A stretch of DNA of 64,000 bases from NCBI RefSeq assembly GCF_023078495.1, contig NZ_CP095742.1:4759501-4823500 (forward strand), given 5' to 3'. A model generated the notes under the pieces. The model saw only the letters and a program-made list of their open reading frames with translations. It was not told the DNA's origin and did not search any database. Positions 35,390-44,055 of the stretch are shown piece after piece; the stretch's first letter is position 1, and every line of letters begins with the position of its first letter. A program made the translations under genes and the position numbers. The stretch is from Luteibacter aegosomatissinici (GTDB lineage: Bacteria > Pseudomonadota > Gammaproteobacteria > Xanthomonadales > Rhodanobacteraceae).

Positions 35390-36154
35390 ATGTCCCGCCT
35401 TGCCAACAAAGTTGCCATTGTCACCGGTGCCAGTTCCGGTATCGGCCGTGCCACGGCCAAGCTGTTTGCCGCGGAGGGCGCCCGCGTCGTCGTCGGTGCC
35501 CGCCGTGAGGCCGAGCTGCAGTCGCTCGTCGCTGAAATCGAAGCGGCCGGTGGCCACGCCGTGGCCCTCGCTGGCGATGTCCGCGAGGAGGCCTACGCGA
35601 AGGCGCTGGTTGACCTTGCCGTGGCCCGCTACGGCCGTCTTGATATCGCGTTCAACAACGCCGGTACGCTCGGCCAGACCGGCCCGTCCACCGATGTCAG
35701 CGAAGAGGGCTGGAACCAGGCGATCGATATCAACCTGACCGGCTCGTTCCTTGGCGCCAAACACCAGATCGCGCAGATGCTGAAGAACGGTGGCGGCTCA
35801 GTGATCTTCACGTCCACCTTCGTCGGCTACTCCTTCGCCTTCCCCGGCACCGCCGCGTATGCGGCGAGCAAAGCCGGCGTAGTCGGCCTGACCCAGGCGC
35901 TCGCTGCCGAGTACGGCCCGAACAACATCCGCGTGAACGCGGTGCTGCCGGGCGCGGTGGAAACCGACATGTACCTGGAAATGAACAACACGCCGGAATC
36001 GCAGGAGTACATGTACCGCCTGCACGCGCTACGCCGCGTGGCCGCCCCGGATGAGCTGGCCAAGGCCGCGCTGTTCCTGGCCTCGGACGATTCATCGTTC
36101 GTGACCGGCACCGCGTCGCTGGTCGATGGCGGCGCATCGATCAGCCGTAGCTGA
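35390..36154 (+). CDS. SDR family oxidoreductase (glucose/3-oxoacyl reductase-like)
   Basis: 254 aa from ATG 35390; an in-frame extension to 35219 crosses regulatory repeats. Classical SDR: TGASSGIG, GARREAEL (Arg suggests NADP(H)), NNAG, a Thr/Ser region TSTFVGYSF, YAASK and PGAVETDMY. The C-terminal TASLVDGGASISRS is typical. Substrate unknown. Divergent from the quinone-reductase-like gene; the two could form a redox detoxification pair, which is inference. Confidence 0.9.
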   Translation: MSRLANKVAIVTGASSGIGRATAKLFAAEGARVVVGARREAELQSLVAEIEAAGGHAVALAGDVREEAYAKALVDLAVARYGRLDIAFNNAGTLGQTGPSTDVSEEGWNQAIDINLTGSFLGAKHQIAQMLKNGGGSVIFTSTFVGYSFAFPGTAAYAASKAGVVGLTQALAAEYGPNNIRVNAVLPGAVETDMYLEMNNTPESQEYMYRLHALRRVAAPDELAKAALFLASDDSSFVTGTASLVDGGASISRS

Positions 36155-36189
36155 TCCAACACCCCGTGACCTTCGCCACGGGATCGTTC

Positions 36190-36217
36190 AGGAGGGCGCG
36201 CTACAATGCGCCCTCCT
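36190..36217 (+). other. 10-bp-stem hairpin after the SDR gene; also contains a TACAAT -10-like box
   Basis: AGGAGGGCGC (36190-36199) pairs with GCGCCCTCCT (36208-36217) around loop GCTACAAT. It lies 35 bases after the SDR stop and lacks a T run. The loop contains TACAAT, a good -10 sequence, but no matching -35 was found. It may be a weak terminator or a promoter element for the ABC-F gene. Confidence 0.45.
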
Positions 36218-36332
36218 CTCGTTCTACCTAGGTGTGCGTCCGATGCGCCAGTAATGCCCGCCGTCCTTTGACGGCCAGCCCTCCTCCCGCCCCGTATTCC
36301 GCGGGGAGTGCACGGCATGCCTGGTGATATCC

Positions 36333-37946
36333 ATGACGCGATCCCTCCTGACGCTCGACGGCGTCTCGTTTGTCCTGCCGGATGGCCGGACCCTCTTCCA
36401 CGACCTGCATGAAACGCTCGACGCGCGGCCGACCGGCCTCGTTGGCGGCAATGGCGTGGGTAAATCGGTGCTTGCACGGGTGTGCGCTGGGCAGCTCCCG
36501 CCCGGTTCAGGCCGCTGCGAACGCGGTGTATCCGTGCACTACCTGGCGCAGCAGGCCGATGTCGGCGGTGGCACGGTGGCGTCGCTTGCTGGCCTCGACC
36601 GGATTCTCGCCAGCCTTGACCGTATTGAAAGCGGAGGCGTCGAACAGACCGACTTCGATGCCGTGGGTGATGCGTGGGACATGCGCTCCCGGCTGGCAGA
36701 GGCGCTCGACGACGCCAACCTCGGCAACCTCGATGCCCATACGCCCACGGCGCAACTCAGCGGTGGTGAAGCCATGCGCGTCGCATTACTCGGCGCGAGG
36801 CTCTCCGGCGCGGGCTACCTGATTCTCGATGAACCCACCAACCATCTCGACGGCCCGAACCGCACCGCGCTCATGGCATGGCTCGCCTCCTGGCAAGGCG
36901 GCCTGTTGGTGATCAGCCATGATCGCGCGCTGCTCGGGACGATGGAGCGCACGCTGGAGCTTTCGCCGGCAGGCCTGCGCTCGTTCGGTGGTGGCTATCA
37001 CTTCTACGCTGACCAGATCGCGCGCGAGCGCGAAGCAGCATGTCGCGAACTTGCCAATGCACGAGCCGAACGACGGCGCGGTGAAGAAGCCCTGCGCGAG
37101 CAGGCCGAACGGCAAGCGCGGCGTAGCGCACGCGGTGATCGCGAAGGAAAGACAGCAAACTTCGCGCCCATCCTCCTCGGGCGGCGCAAGGAAAAGAGCG
37201 AGGCGACCACGGCCCGCTTACGCGGGCAGGCCGAAGAGACGCGCGAGCGCGTGGGGCAACGTGTTGCCTCGGCCGTCGCGGCCGGCGGGCGCGGCGCGGA
37301 CGTTGTTCTACGGGCGCCCGGCGCATCGACAGCTCAGGGTCGCGTCGCACGCCTTGCCGATGTGGTGTTGCCATGGGGACCACCTCATCTACGGCAGATC
37401 GATGTCACGATCAGCGGCGCACAACGCATTGGCATCGTGGGCCCCAATGGCAGCGGCAAGTCCACACTCCTGAAAGTCCTGGCAGGTGAGATCGCACCCG
37501 CCTCCGGCACGGCGGATGTGTTCGTACCGTTTGCGCGACTGGACCAACGCCTGACGCAGCTCGATCCAGAACGAAACGTACTTTCCCAACTCATGGATGC
37601 GGCGCCAGGAATTCCGGAAGGCGAACTGCGGTCAAGGCTCGCCCTGCTCGGCCTCGATACCGCCACCATCACCACACCGGCATCCCGGCTAAGCGGCGGT
37701 GAACGCCTGAAGTCTGCGCTCGCCCTGGCGCTTCTCGCCACGCCACCCGCGCAACTGTTGTTGCTGGATGAGCCGACGAACCACTTGGACCTCGCCTCGA
37801 CGACGGCTGTTGAGGCCATGCTGCGAGAATATTCTGGCGCCTTGCTAATCATCTCGCATGACGTTCACTTCCTAAACGCAGTCAACCTCTCACTGAGCCT
37901 GGAAGCCTCTCCCAGGGGATGGCGCATGGACGCCTGGCGGGGGTAG
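36333..37946 (+). CDS. ABC-F family ATPase
   Basis: 537 aa from ATG 36333 (MTRSLLTLDGVSF); an in-frame GTG lies at 36324. Two ABC domains: the first has Walker A GGNGVGKS, signature LSGGEAMRVAL and Walker B ILDEPTNHLD; the second has GPNGSGKS, LSGGERLKSAL and LLLDEPTNHLD. A charged coiled-coil linker (rich in Glu/Arg) separates them. There are no transmembrane segments, so it is a ribosome-associated ABC-F factor, not a transporter. The subfamily is not clear; Uup- and EttA-specific tails are not seen. A monocistronic transcript ending at the terminator near 38059 is likely. Confidence 0.92.
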   Translation: MTRSLLTLDGVSFVLPDGRTLFHDLHETLDARPTGLVGGNGVGKSVLARVCAGQLPPGSGRCERGVSVHYLAQQADVGGGTVASLAGLDRILASLDRIESGGVEQTDFDAVGDAWDMRSRLAEALDDANLGNLDAHTPTAQLSGGEAMRVALLGARLSGAGYLILDEPTNHLDGPNRTALMAWLASWQGGLLVISHDRALLGTMERTLELSPAGLRSFGGGYHFYADQIAREREAACRELANARAERRRGEEALREQAERQARRSARGDREGKTANFAPILLGRRKEKSEATTARLRGQAEETRERVGQRVASAVAAGGRGADVVLRAPGASTAQGRVARLADVVLPWGPPHLRQIDVTISGAQRIGIVGPNGSGKSTLLKVLAGEIAPASGTADVFVPFARLDQRLTQLDPERNVLSQLMDAAPGIPEGELRSRLALLGLDTATITTPASRLSGGERLKSALALALLATPPAQLLLLDEPTNHLDLASTTAVEAMLREYSGALLIISHDVHFLNAVNLSLSLEASPRGWRMDAWRG

Positions 37947-38058
37947 CGCCTACACAATGCGTCGCCATTCCCTGACTTGCCCATCTAGCCCACGATAGGC
38001 AAGATATCCCCACGACGTTCCCCTTGTGCGCGCAGCATTGCGATCGTGCTTGGGGCGG

Positions 38059-38086
38059 AAACACCGGCTTCGGCCGGTGTTTTTTT
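38059..38086 (+). terminator. Intrinsic terminator downstream of the ABC-F gene
   Basis: AAACACCGGC (38059-38068), tetraloop TTCG, GCCGGTGTTT (38073-38082), then a run of T to 38086. It lies 113 bases after the ABC-F stop, so a small RNA with its own 5' end in the interval is possible, but nothing further supports that. Confidence 0.9.
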
Positions 38087-38105
38087 ATCTGCCTTCTGCC
38101 GGCAA

Positions 38106-38912
38106 TCAGTCATCCCAAACGGGAGCGAGACCTTCCGGATTCACCTCACGCCCGTTGCGTTCGAGCATCGCGATGGCCGCCATGTCCTCGTGCGAGAGTT
38201 CGAGATCCTGGGCCAGCAGGTTGCTGGCGAGGTTTTCCCTGCGGGTCGAGGATGGAATTACTGCGAAGCCGCGCTGGAGTGCCCATGCCAGTGCAACCTG
38301 CGCCACGGTAGCCTCGTGCTTGCGCGCGATGGTCTCCAGTACCGGCTCTTTCAGCACCTTGCCATATGCCAGTGTCATGTAGGAGGTGACGGCAATACCG
38401 CGCGATTCGAGGAAGGCCACAAGCTTCCGGTTCTGCAGGTAGGGGCTTAGCTCGATCTGGTTGGTCGCCAGTTCACCCTCACCCACCACCCCGATGGCAC
38501 GGCGGGTCTGGTCGATGTTGAAGTTGCTGATGCCGATGGCGCAAGTCAGGCCGGCTGATTTGGCCTTAGCCAAGGCTTCGATCGTTTGTTCCAGGGGCAC
38601 CGCGTGGCCAGGCGCTGGCCAATGGATCAGCGTCAGGTCCACCCGGTCCGTGCCCAGCCTGGCCAGGCTTTCTTCCAGGCTCACCGCCAGCTTGTCAGGG
38701 GCGTGGTTATCGATCCAGATCTTGGTGGTGAGGTAGAGCTGATCGCGCGGTACGCCGGACGCGGCGATGGCCTCGCCGATCTCGGCTTCGTTGCCATAGA
38801 TCTGTGCGGTATCGATCGCACGATAACCGAGCTCCAGGCCCGTGGTGACGCTATCGATGACGGATTGGCCAGTGAGCCGGAAGGTGCCCAGGCCGAAGCG
38901 GGGAAGTGCCAT
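38106..38912 (-). CDS. dkgB: Aldo/keto reductase, 2,5-diketo-D-gluconate reductase B-like
   Basis: 268 aa, matching the usual length of DkgB. Start 38912 ([13 protein letters not shown]) matches the family N-terminus and has GAGG nine bases upstream; an ATG at 38927 is the alternative. AKR signatures: [14 protein letters not shown] (Asp and catalytic Tyr), TTKIW (Lys), LIHWP (His), IGISNF and IPSSTRREN (NADPH binding). DkgB reduces 2,5-diketogluconate and small aldehydes such as methylglyoxal. Divergent from a LysR gene at 39013, its probable regulator. Confidence 0.88.
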   Translation of the reverse strand: MALPRFGLGTFRLTGQSVIDSVTTGLELGYRAIDTAQIYGNEAEIGEAIAASGVPRDQLYLTTKIWIDNHAPDKLAVSLEESLARLGTDRVDLTLIHWPAPGHAVPLEQTIEALAKAKSAGLTCAIGISNFNIDQTRRAIGVVGEGELATNQIELSPYLQNRKLVAFLESRGIAVTSYMTLAYGKVLKEPVLETIARKHEATVAQVALAWALQRGFAVIPSSTRRENLASNLLAQDLELSHEDMAAIAMLERNGREVNPEGLAPVWDD

Positions 38913-39012
38913 GCGCGGTTGCCTCATAGGGTTGCGATGGGCGCATTCTCCGGGGCTTACCTTTGACAAAAAAGCCGCGTATAAGCGAATCACACTTACC
39001 GCGAACGCAACG

Positions 39013-39915
39013 ATGAACATCACGCTCGACGAGATCCAGAACTTCATCGCCGTGGTCGATACCGGCTCGATCACCAGCGCCGCCCAACAACTCGACCAGA
39101 CCGTGTCGGCCGCCAGCCGCACGCTGGGGCGGCTGGAACAGAAGCTGCAGACCACGTTGATCCGCCGCACGACGAGGCGCATTGAGCTGACCGACGAAGG
39201 CGAAGCGTTCCTCGAGCGCGCCCGGGATATCGTCGCGGCGGTAGAGGGTGCCGAGGAAGCCATGGCGACACGGCGTGCGCGGCCAGCGGGTCGCCTGCGC
39301 GTCGATGCGGCCACACCGTTCATGCTGCACGTGGTGGCACCGCTTGTGGCGGGTTACCGCGAGCGCTTCCCCGATGTGGAGCTGGAGCTGCATACCAGCG
39401 AGGGTTACATCGATCTGCTCGAACGCCGTACGGATGTGGCGCTGCGCATCGGCCGCCTGAAGGATTCGACGCTGCACGCCAAGCCGATCGGCAGTAGCCG
39501 GATACGTTTGTTCGCCAGCCCGGCGTATCTGGAGAAGCACGGCACGCCACGCAAGGTCGCCGACCTGGCTTCGCATGCCCTACTGGGTTTCACCGAGCCG
39601 GATTCACTCAACGACTGGCCGCTGCTCGATACGCAGCGCCAGCCCGTGCACATCAAGCCCACGATTTCATCGTCCAGCGGCGAGACATTGCGTCATCTGG
39701 CCTTGGGCGGTAACGGCATCGTCTGCCTTTCCGATTTCATGACCTGGGAAGACCGCGAGGCGGGCCGCTTGGTGGAGGTGCTGGCGAAGCAAAACATCGA
39801 GCATCGCCAGCCGATCAATGCGGTGTACTACCGCAACACCGCGATTTCCGCGCGCATCGCATCGTTCGTGAATTACCTTGCCGATGCGATAGGCGAAAAC
39901 GGCTTCGATCGCTGA
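39013..39915 (+). CDS. LysR-family transcriptional regulator
   Basis: 300 aa from ATG 39013. The N-terminal winged HTH (1-60) reads [20 protein letters not shown] then [17 protein letters not shown]. The effector domain begins near residue 92 ([20 protein letters not shown]) and includes DVALRIG, typical of the YafC/DsdC-like group. Divergent from dkgB with 100 A+T-richer bases between the starts, including TTGACA at 38963-38968, so mutual control is likely. Effector unknown. Confidence 0.9.
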   Translation: MNITLDEIQNFIAVVDTGSITSAAQQLDQTVSAASRTLGRLEQKLQTTLIRRTTRRIELTDEGEAFLERARDIVAAVEGAEEAMATRRARPAGRLRVDAATPFMLHVVAPLVAGYRERFPDVELELHTSEGYIDLLERRTDVALRIGRLKDSTLHAKPIGSSRIRLFASPAYLEKHGTPRKVADLASHALLGFTEPDSLNDWPLLDTQRQPVHIKPTISSSSGETLRHLALGGNGIVCLSDFMTWEDREAGRLVEVLAKQNIEHRQPINAVYYRNTAISARIASFVNYLADAIGENGFDR

Positions 39916-40053
39916 ACAAACGATTGATAAGTGCATAAGCGTGACCGCGGTCGCACTTCATCGCGTACATGTTGGCCCCAACCGTCACATGAACATGGCA
40001 CCTTGTCCGGGCTCGCGAACAGGGGACTCCGCGTCCATTTGGGGAACAGCACC

Positions 40054-40824
40054 ATGTTCAAACGCCATGCGCGCGCATTTTGCGCCGTCGTCGTCTTTGT
40101 GCTCGCCGGTGCGGCACATGCCTCCGAGTCATCGTGCCCGCAGTTGTTCCAGGGGTCGCAGGCACCCGACCTGATCGATACATCACTTGCCGAGCGCACC
40201 ACCACGCTTTGCTTCAACGCGTACTCGCTCATTGCATCCGGCGTCACCAAGGGCCCGCTGTGGTCCGCCGAACACCTCACCGCGCAGCAGATCGACGATG
40301 CGCAGAACACGCCGCGCAAGGATGCGTTCCACGCGGAAACCGGGATACCGGAAGAGGATCGCTCCGAACTCGCCGATTACAAAGGCAGCGGCTACGACCG
40401 TGGCCACATGACACCCAGTGGTGATGAACCCAATGCGACGGCGCAGCGCGAGAGCTTTTCGCTGGCGAACATGGTGCCGCAGAACCACACACTGAACACC
40501 GGCAAGTGGGAGCGGATCGAGACCAGCCTGCGCAACATGGTGCTGGATGATGGTGAGATTTACGTTGTGACAGGGCCGGGATTTGACGGCGCCACGCCGG
40601 ATACCATCGGCGACGACGCCGTCGTGGTGCCGAATTACACGTGGAAGGCGATCTACGATCCCGCGGCCGGTGGTGCAGCGGCGTGGCGTTGTACGAATGT
40701 GGATACACCTGTGTGCACGGTGGTGTCGATCGAGGACATCACGGACGAGACCGGCGTGGATCCATTCCCGGCACTAAGCGCCAGCATCAAGGCAAATCCA
40801 ATTTCGTTGCCATTACCTAATTGA
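40054..40824 (+). CDS. Secreted DNA/RNA non-specific endonuclease
   Basis: 256 aa from ATG 40054 with signal peptide (MFKRHARAFC to AHASES). The beta-beta-alpha-Me nuclease motif DRGHM places the catalytic base at H118, followed by NMVPQNHTLNTGKWERIE with the metal-binding Asn. Cysteines in the mature protein (CPQLF, TLCFNAYS, WRCTNVDTPVCT) fit disulfides in an exported enzyme. Such nucleases degrade extracellular nucleic acid for nutrients. A terminator follows the stop immediately, shared at its 3' side with the end of the defence operon. Confidence 0.9.
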   Translation: MFKRHARAFCAVVVFVLAGAAHASESSCPQLFQGSQAPDLIDTSLAERTTTLCFNAYSLIASGVTKGPLWSAEHLTAQQIDDAQNTPRKDAFHAETGIPEEDRSELADYKGSGYDRGHMTPSGDEPNATAQRESFSLANMVPQNHTLNTGKWERIETSLRNMVLDDGEIYVVTGPGFDGATPDTIGDDAVVVPNYTWKAIYDPAAGGAAAWRCTNVDTPVCTVVSIEDITDETGVDPFPALSASIKANPISLPLPN

Positions 40825-40833
40825 ACCGTTTCG

Positions 40834-40867
40834 TGAGGGTGGGTGCGTGCACCCCACCCTCATTTTT
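40834..40867 (+). terminator. Intrinsic terminator of the secreted nuclease gene
   Basis: TGAGGGTGGG (40834-40843) pairs with CCCACCCTCA (40853-40862), then TTTTT (40863-40867). It lies 10 bases after the nuclease stop. The right arm overlaps the minus-strand stop codon (40860-40862) of the small gene ending the defence operon, so the island edge lies at or just right of this terminator. Confidence 0.85.
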
Positions 40868-41195
40868 CTGCCTTCGTATCGAAGACCGCCATCGTTTCAG
40901 CTTTATCTAGGACCGACTCTAATTCTTTGACGGACAGGCCCTCTGCATGAACAACCGTTCCATCCGTTAGAGTCACAATGACCTTCCGGCTCGCCTTCGA
41001 TCGAATCCACGCGACAGTAACCGCCGCAATTGAGGCCCAAGGAACGGCTCCGGACGCCGCGTACAATATCTCACTCGCCGCGCTCGCCATCGGAGCGGCG
41101 GAAAACGTGAGAATCTCGTCATGGCGAATTGCCTCTGCATCGAGCATCGAACGAAATTGCTCTCGGCTAGACCGAAACAAGATTAATCTGATCAC
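40860..41195 (-). CDS. 111-aa EACC1-like small protein in the SIR2-HerA operon
   Basis: Start GTG 41195 is chosen because GAGGGGG ends 7 bases upstream; a TTG at 41213 is less likely. The protein has a short beta/alpha N-terminus (IRLILFRSSREQF), a hydrophobic helix at about 41-64 (SEILYAASGAVPWASIAAV), then a basic turn and a beta-hairpin-helix RKVIVTLTDGTVVHAEGLS followed by VKELESVLDKA. This layout (hydrophobic helix, RK-VxVTLxDGTxV, short helix) resembles effector-associated constant component 1 proteins described in prokaryotic conflict systems. The resemblance is by pattern only. It is 31 bases downstream of herA on the same strand and shares the island's lower G+C. Function unknown. 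Confidence 0.65.
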   Translation of the reverse strand: MIRLILFRSSREQFRSMLDAEAIRHDEILTFSAAPMASAASEILYAASGAVPWASIAAVTVAWIRSKASRKVIVTLTDGTVVHAEGLSVKELESVLDKAETMAVFDTKAEK

Positions 41196-41226
41196 TCCTT
41201 TACCCCCTCGCAAGAATCTCCTGTGC

Positions 41227-42966
41227 TCATTGCCTAGATTGACTCCGAAGCGACTCCACTGCGGCTACAAGCGCGTCAGCGCTCGGCGCCCGCGCTCCCC
41301 ATTCCTTCCAGAAATCGCGAGTTGCGCTATCCGGAGCTACCTGCGGCACATCAAGCTTAATCCTTGTAGGCAGAAGAACCGCGTCGCCCAGTAGAAGCGC
41401 CTCGCCCGTATCCAGGAGCGGCAGGAAACTCGTCAGACCAGCGAGAGAGTCGGGCATCAGCCGCTTAATTACTGCCTGATCTGTGTCATTCGTTAGTCTC
41501 AATGATAGGAAATTATTGCATTGACTAAGTATCGTCCTGCTCACGTCCGACGGCCTCTGGCTAACCACGAGCAGTGAGAATCCGTACTTTCTCCCTTCCT
41601 TCGCTATTCGCTCGAATACCTGCAATGCCTGCCGTTGAACCACATCCGCATCGTCTCTAGTCGGCAAGTATAGGTGCGCCTCATCGCATAAGAGGGTTAC
41701 TGGCGTCCTCGCCGAGGGCTGCATCCAAAATTGAATGTCGTACAGCAGCCTTGCGAAGGTGCCGGTAACAACCGGAAGGACATCCGACGGGACCTCAGAG
41801 AAGTCAATAACCTTTATACCGCGCGGCTCGCTCGTGAGAAGCATCTTCGCAACGTCTGACAGCCACTCGTACTCGTTCACTCGACCCGGCGGAGCAAACA
41901 TAAATCCGTACCGGCGATCCTCAAGCTTTGCTTCTAGTCGAGATATGAATCGAGTCAGTTTGTCTTCCCACTCACCCTTAACAGGCTGATTCGTCTTGCC
42001 AACTCCCTTTTCCGTATTGTCCTTAGTGAGCAAGGCGACAAGCTCCCTAATGTCGTACGGGATAGGAGAGTCGACCGTAAACGTTCGAAGGACATCCTCT
42101 CTCTTCTCCTTTGCAAGGGTGTCGCCTTTCAGCTTCCTCACATGGCTTGTAAATCGAGATGCTTGATTCGGTGCATTCTGGTCACTTCGATCTAGAATCA
42201 TTGAAAGCATCTCATCCCGATTCAGCAACCAGTAGGGTAGAAAGATCACATCGTCGGCGTCTTTTCCAATATCGCCAGGTCCAGCAATGCGAAATCTCCG
42301 GGCGATAGGCTTATCAGAATGCGCAAGCGGCGTGTACTCCCCATGCATATCTAGCACTACGATATTCGGATATTTCAGTCTCGCCGCCTTCTCGAGAATT
42401 AACGCGACCGCCCAGCTTTTTCCAGACCCGGTACTACCTAATATTGCGGCGTGTCGCTGGAAAAACTTATCCCCATTGATGATTGCATCGGCGGTTGCAT
42501 CAATGACAAATCGCCCAATCTTCAGCCGCTCTTCTGGCTCGAAGCCCTCACCCAAGATCCCCATGAATCTCTGAAGATTGGCTGCATCAATTATGAAGCA
42601 GTCTCTGTCAATCTGTGGAAAGCTATCCGCCCCCCTCTTGAATGTGTTTGCATTCGTCCCGTCAACGGAACGATATATCCCGATCAACGCGGCTTGAATT
42701 GCATCCACCGTCACCAAATCCAGACTCGGGTCCTCGGAGTCGTCCGATGGAGACGCCAGGCCCTCTCGAAGAGAGCGTGTTACGCGTTCGGTGATCGCTA
42801 TTAGAAGCTCGGACTCTGTTGCACCTCTGATTGCGATGAGCTGGCCAATTCCGACCCGCGTCAGAAGATCTGAGTTACTAACGGATATCGAGACACGGCT
42901 CGTGTCTACTGCATCAACAACGCCAACCTTGCTCTCGTCGGCAAATTGGAGCGCAACCTCTTTCAT
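41227..42966 (-). CDS. herA: HerA-family ATPase of a SIR2-HerA defence system
   Basis: 579 aa. The N-terminal HAS-barrel-like region (about 1-110) precedes a RecA/FtsK-like ATPase with Walker A GSTGSGKS (177-184), VVLDMHGEYTPL, Walker B LLCDEAHLYLP (D428, E429) and the sensor segment LLVVSQRPSDVS. Length and domain order fit HerA/DUF87 translocases, which form hexamers. In known SIR2-HerA (Nezha) systems HerA assembles with SIR2 and the complex depletes NAD+ on phage infection. The ATG at 42966 overlaps the former stop of the SIR2 gene (ATGA), so translation is coupled. ATPase motifs are all intact. Low-G+C composition: the 60 bases from 42001 contain 30 G or C. Confidence 0.92.
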   Translation of the reverse strand: MKEVALQFADESKVGVVDAVDTSRVSISVSNSDLLTRVGIGQLIAIRGATESELLIAITERVTRSLREGLASPSDDSEDPSLDLVTVDAIQAALIGIYRSVDGTNANTFKRGADSFPQIDRDCFIIDAANLQRFMGILGEGFEPEERLKIGRFVIDATADAIINGDKFFQRHAAILGSTGSGKSWAVALILEKAARLKYPNIVVLDMHGEYTPLAHSDKPIARRFRIAGPGDIGKDADDVIFLPYWLLNRDEMLSMILDRSDQNAPNQASRFTSHVRKLKGDTLAKEKREDVLRTFTVDSPIPYDIRELVALLTKDNTEKGVGKTNQPVKGEWEDKLTRFISRLEAKLEDRRYGFMFAPPGRVNEYEWLSDVAKMLLTSEPRGIKVIDFSEVPSDVLPVVTGTFARLLYDIQFWMQPSARTPVTLLCDEAHLYLPTRDDADVVQRQALQVFERIAKEGRKYGFSLLVVSQRPSDVSRTILSQCNNFLSLRLTNDTDQAVIKRLMPDSLAGLTSFLPLLDTGEALLLGDAVLLPTRIKLDVPQVAPDSATRDFWKEWGARAPSADALVAAVESLRSQSRQ

Positions 42967-44009
42967 GGCTCAAGGACCTCGGTTATGAATGACTTTAGGC
43001 TCCACAGATCGACACCTTCTAAGAAAGCGATCTCTCCGTCACGAATGATTTCGGTTCCGTCAATTCCATCCACTCGCGCCGCACTTAGCGCAGTAACTCG
43101 CCTGCAATTGATCGCGAGCGTGCGCGCGTTCTCTGACAGTGTTTGAGTGAGCATGATCGACGGGATGCCTGCCTCGATGCGAGGCCGCAAATGAGTCTCC
43201 AAGTGATCGTCGTTAAAGCCTTACCCAATAATAAGAAACCGGGCCGCACGATCGATTGCAGTGTTAGCTCTATCACGGTGCTTATCGAACGGGCTCTCGT
43301 AGCCATTTCTAAATTTATTGAGGCCTGGAGTGATAATTAGGCGCGGCGCGTCGACCGCTATACTGACTCGACGTGGTTCGCCAGCAATCTGATACCAGTC
43401 GAGACTTCCATGGGGCTTGAACAGCGTAATTCGCTGTTTGTAGACGAGAACTGGAATCTTCGAGCGCAGAACGAGCTCGCGGCATAGCCCCATTCTGCTT
43501 TCACGCTCATCGAGGCGGCCGACAATCGAGCCAGCGAACATGGTATCTACGCCTACGCCCGCGTACTCGGTCGCGTACTCAATCAGCCGATCGTAGTTTG
43601 TCGTAACAACGGGAATTCCCGTCGCCGGCTTTACGAGATGCCCGAGTAGCCGAGTAAACGCTAGCTCTCGGCCCTCTGCCACGACCTGCTGCAACACTCT
43701 AGCCTCTGCCTCAGCGATGTACGCTGCTGTAAGGCGCACTATGTGAGCTTCAAGTGTTGCCGTGGGAGGACTTTTCAGCAGCGCTGCTTCTAACCCGAGG
43801 TCCTTGAGGAGGGGCGCGATATTATCCCAAGCTACTCGATCTTCGGCATCCAGATCTTTGCCGATGTGAGCACTAAGAAACGACGCAAGCGCCCCCATGC
43901 TTGGCAATCCCTCGGCACACGACAAGCCCGACCCGATGACGACCATTAACCCATCGCCAAGCGACTGCTGAAGGTGTTTCTTGATGTCGTGAAGATCCGG
44001 CATCCACAT
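42963..44009 (-). pseudogene. SIR2-family NADase of the SIR2-HerA system, interrupted by one in-frame TAA
   Basis: From ATG 44009 (or 44003) the frame encodes SIR2 motifs: GSGLS (26-30), TTNYD with N138, and FKPHGSLDW with H200, the catalytic pair expected for NAD+ hydrolysis. At codon 263 (43221-43223) there is TAA, then the same frame continues GFNDDHLETHL for 85 codons to a stop at 42963 that overlaps the herA start. Relatives read IIGYGFNDDH here, so the TAA replaces a Tyr codon (TAT or TAC) by one base. No frameshift is present. The stop removes the last strand of the nucleotide-binding fold, so the 262-aa product is probably inactive unless the codon is read through. The rest of the operon is intact, so the mutation looks recent. 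Confidence 0.9.
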
Positions 44010-44055
44010 CCCTGCATGCGCCCCATTCGCCTCGATGCTAAATCAGAACTTGATA

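Noticed and set aside
36190-36217. Definite terminator of the SDR gene
   Set aside because: The stem is strong but no T run follows, and the loop holds a TACAAT box; it is listed only as an ambiguous hairpin.
42963-43202. Separate 79-aa gene starting at TTG 43202
   Set aside because: It is in the same frame as the SIR2 gene and directly continues it after the TAA at 43221; it lacks its own Shine-Dalgarno and is best read as the SIR2 C-terminus.
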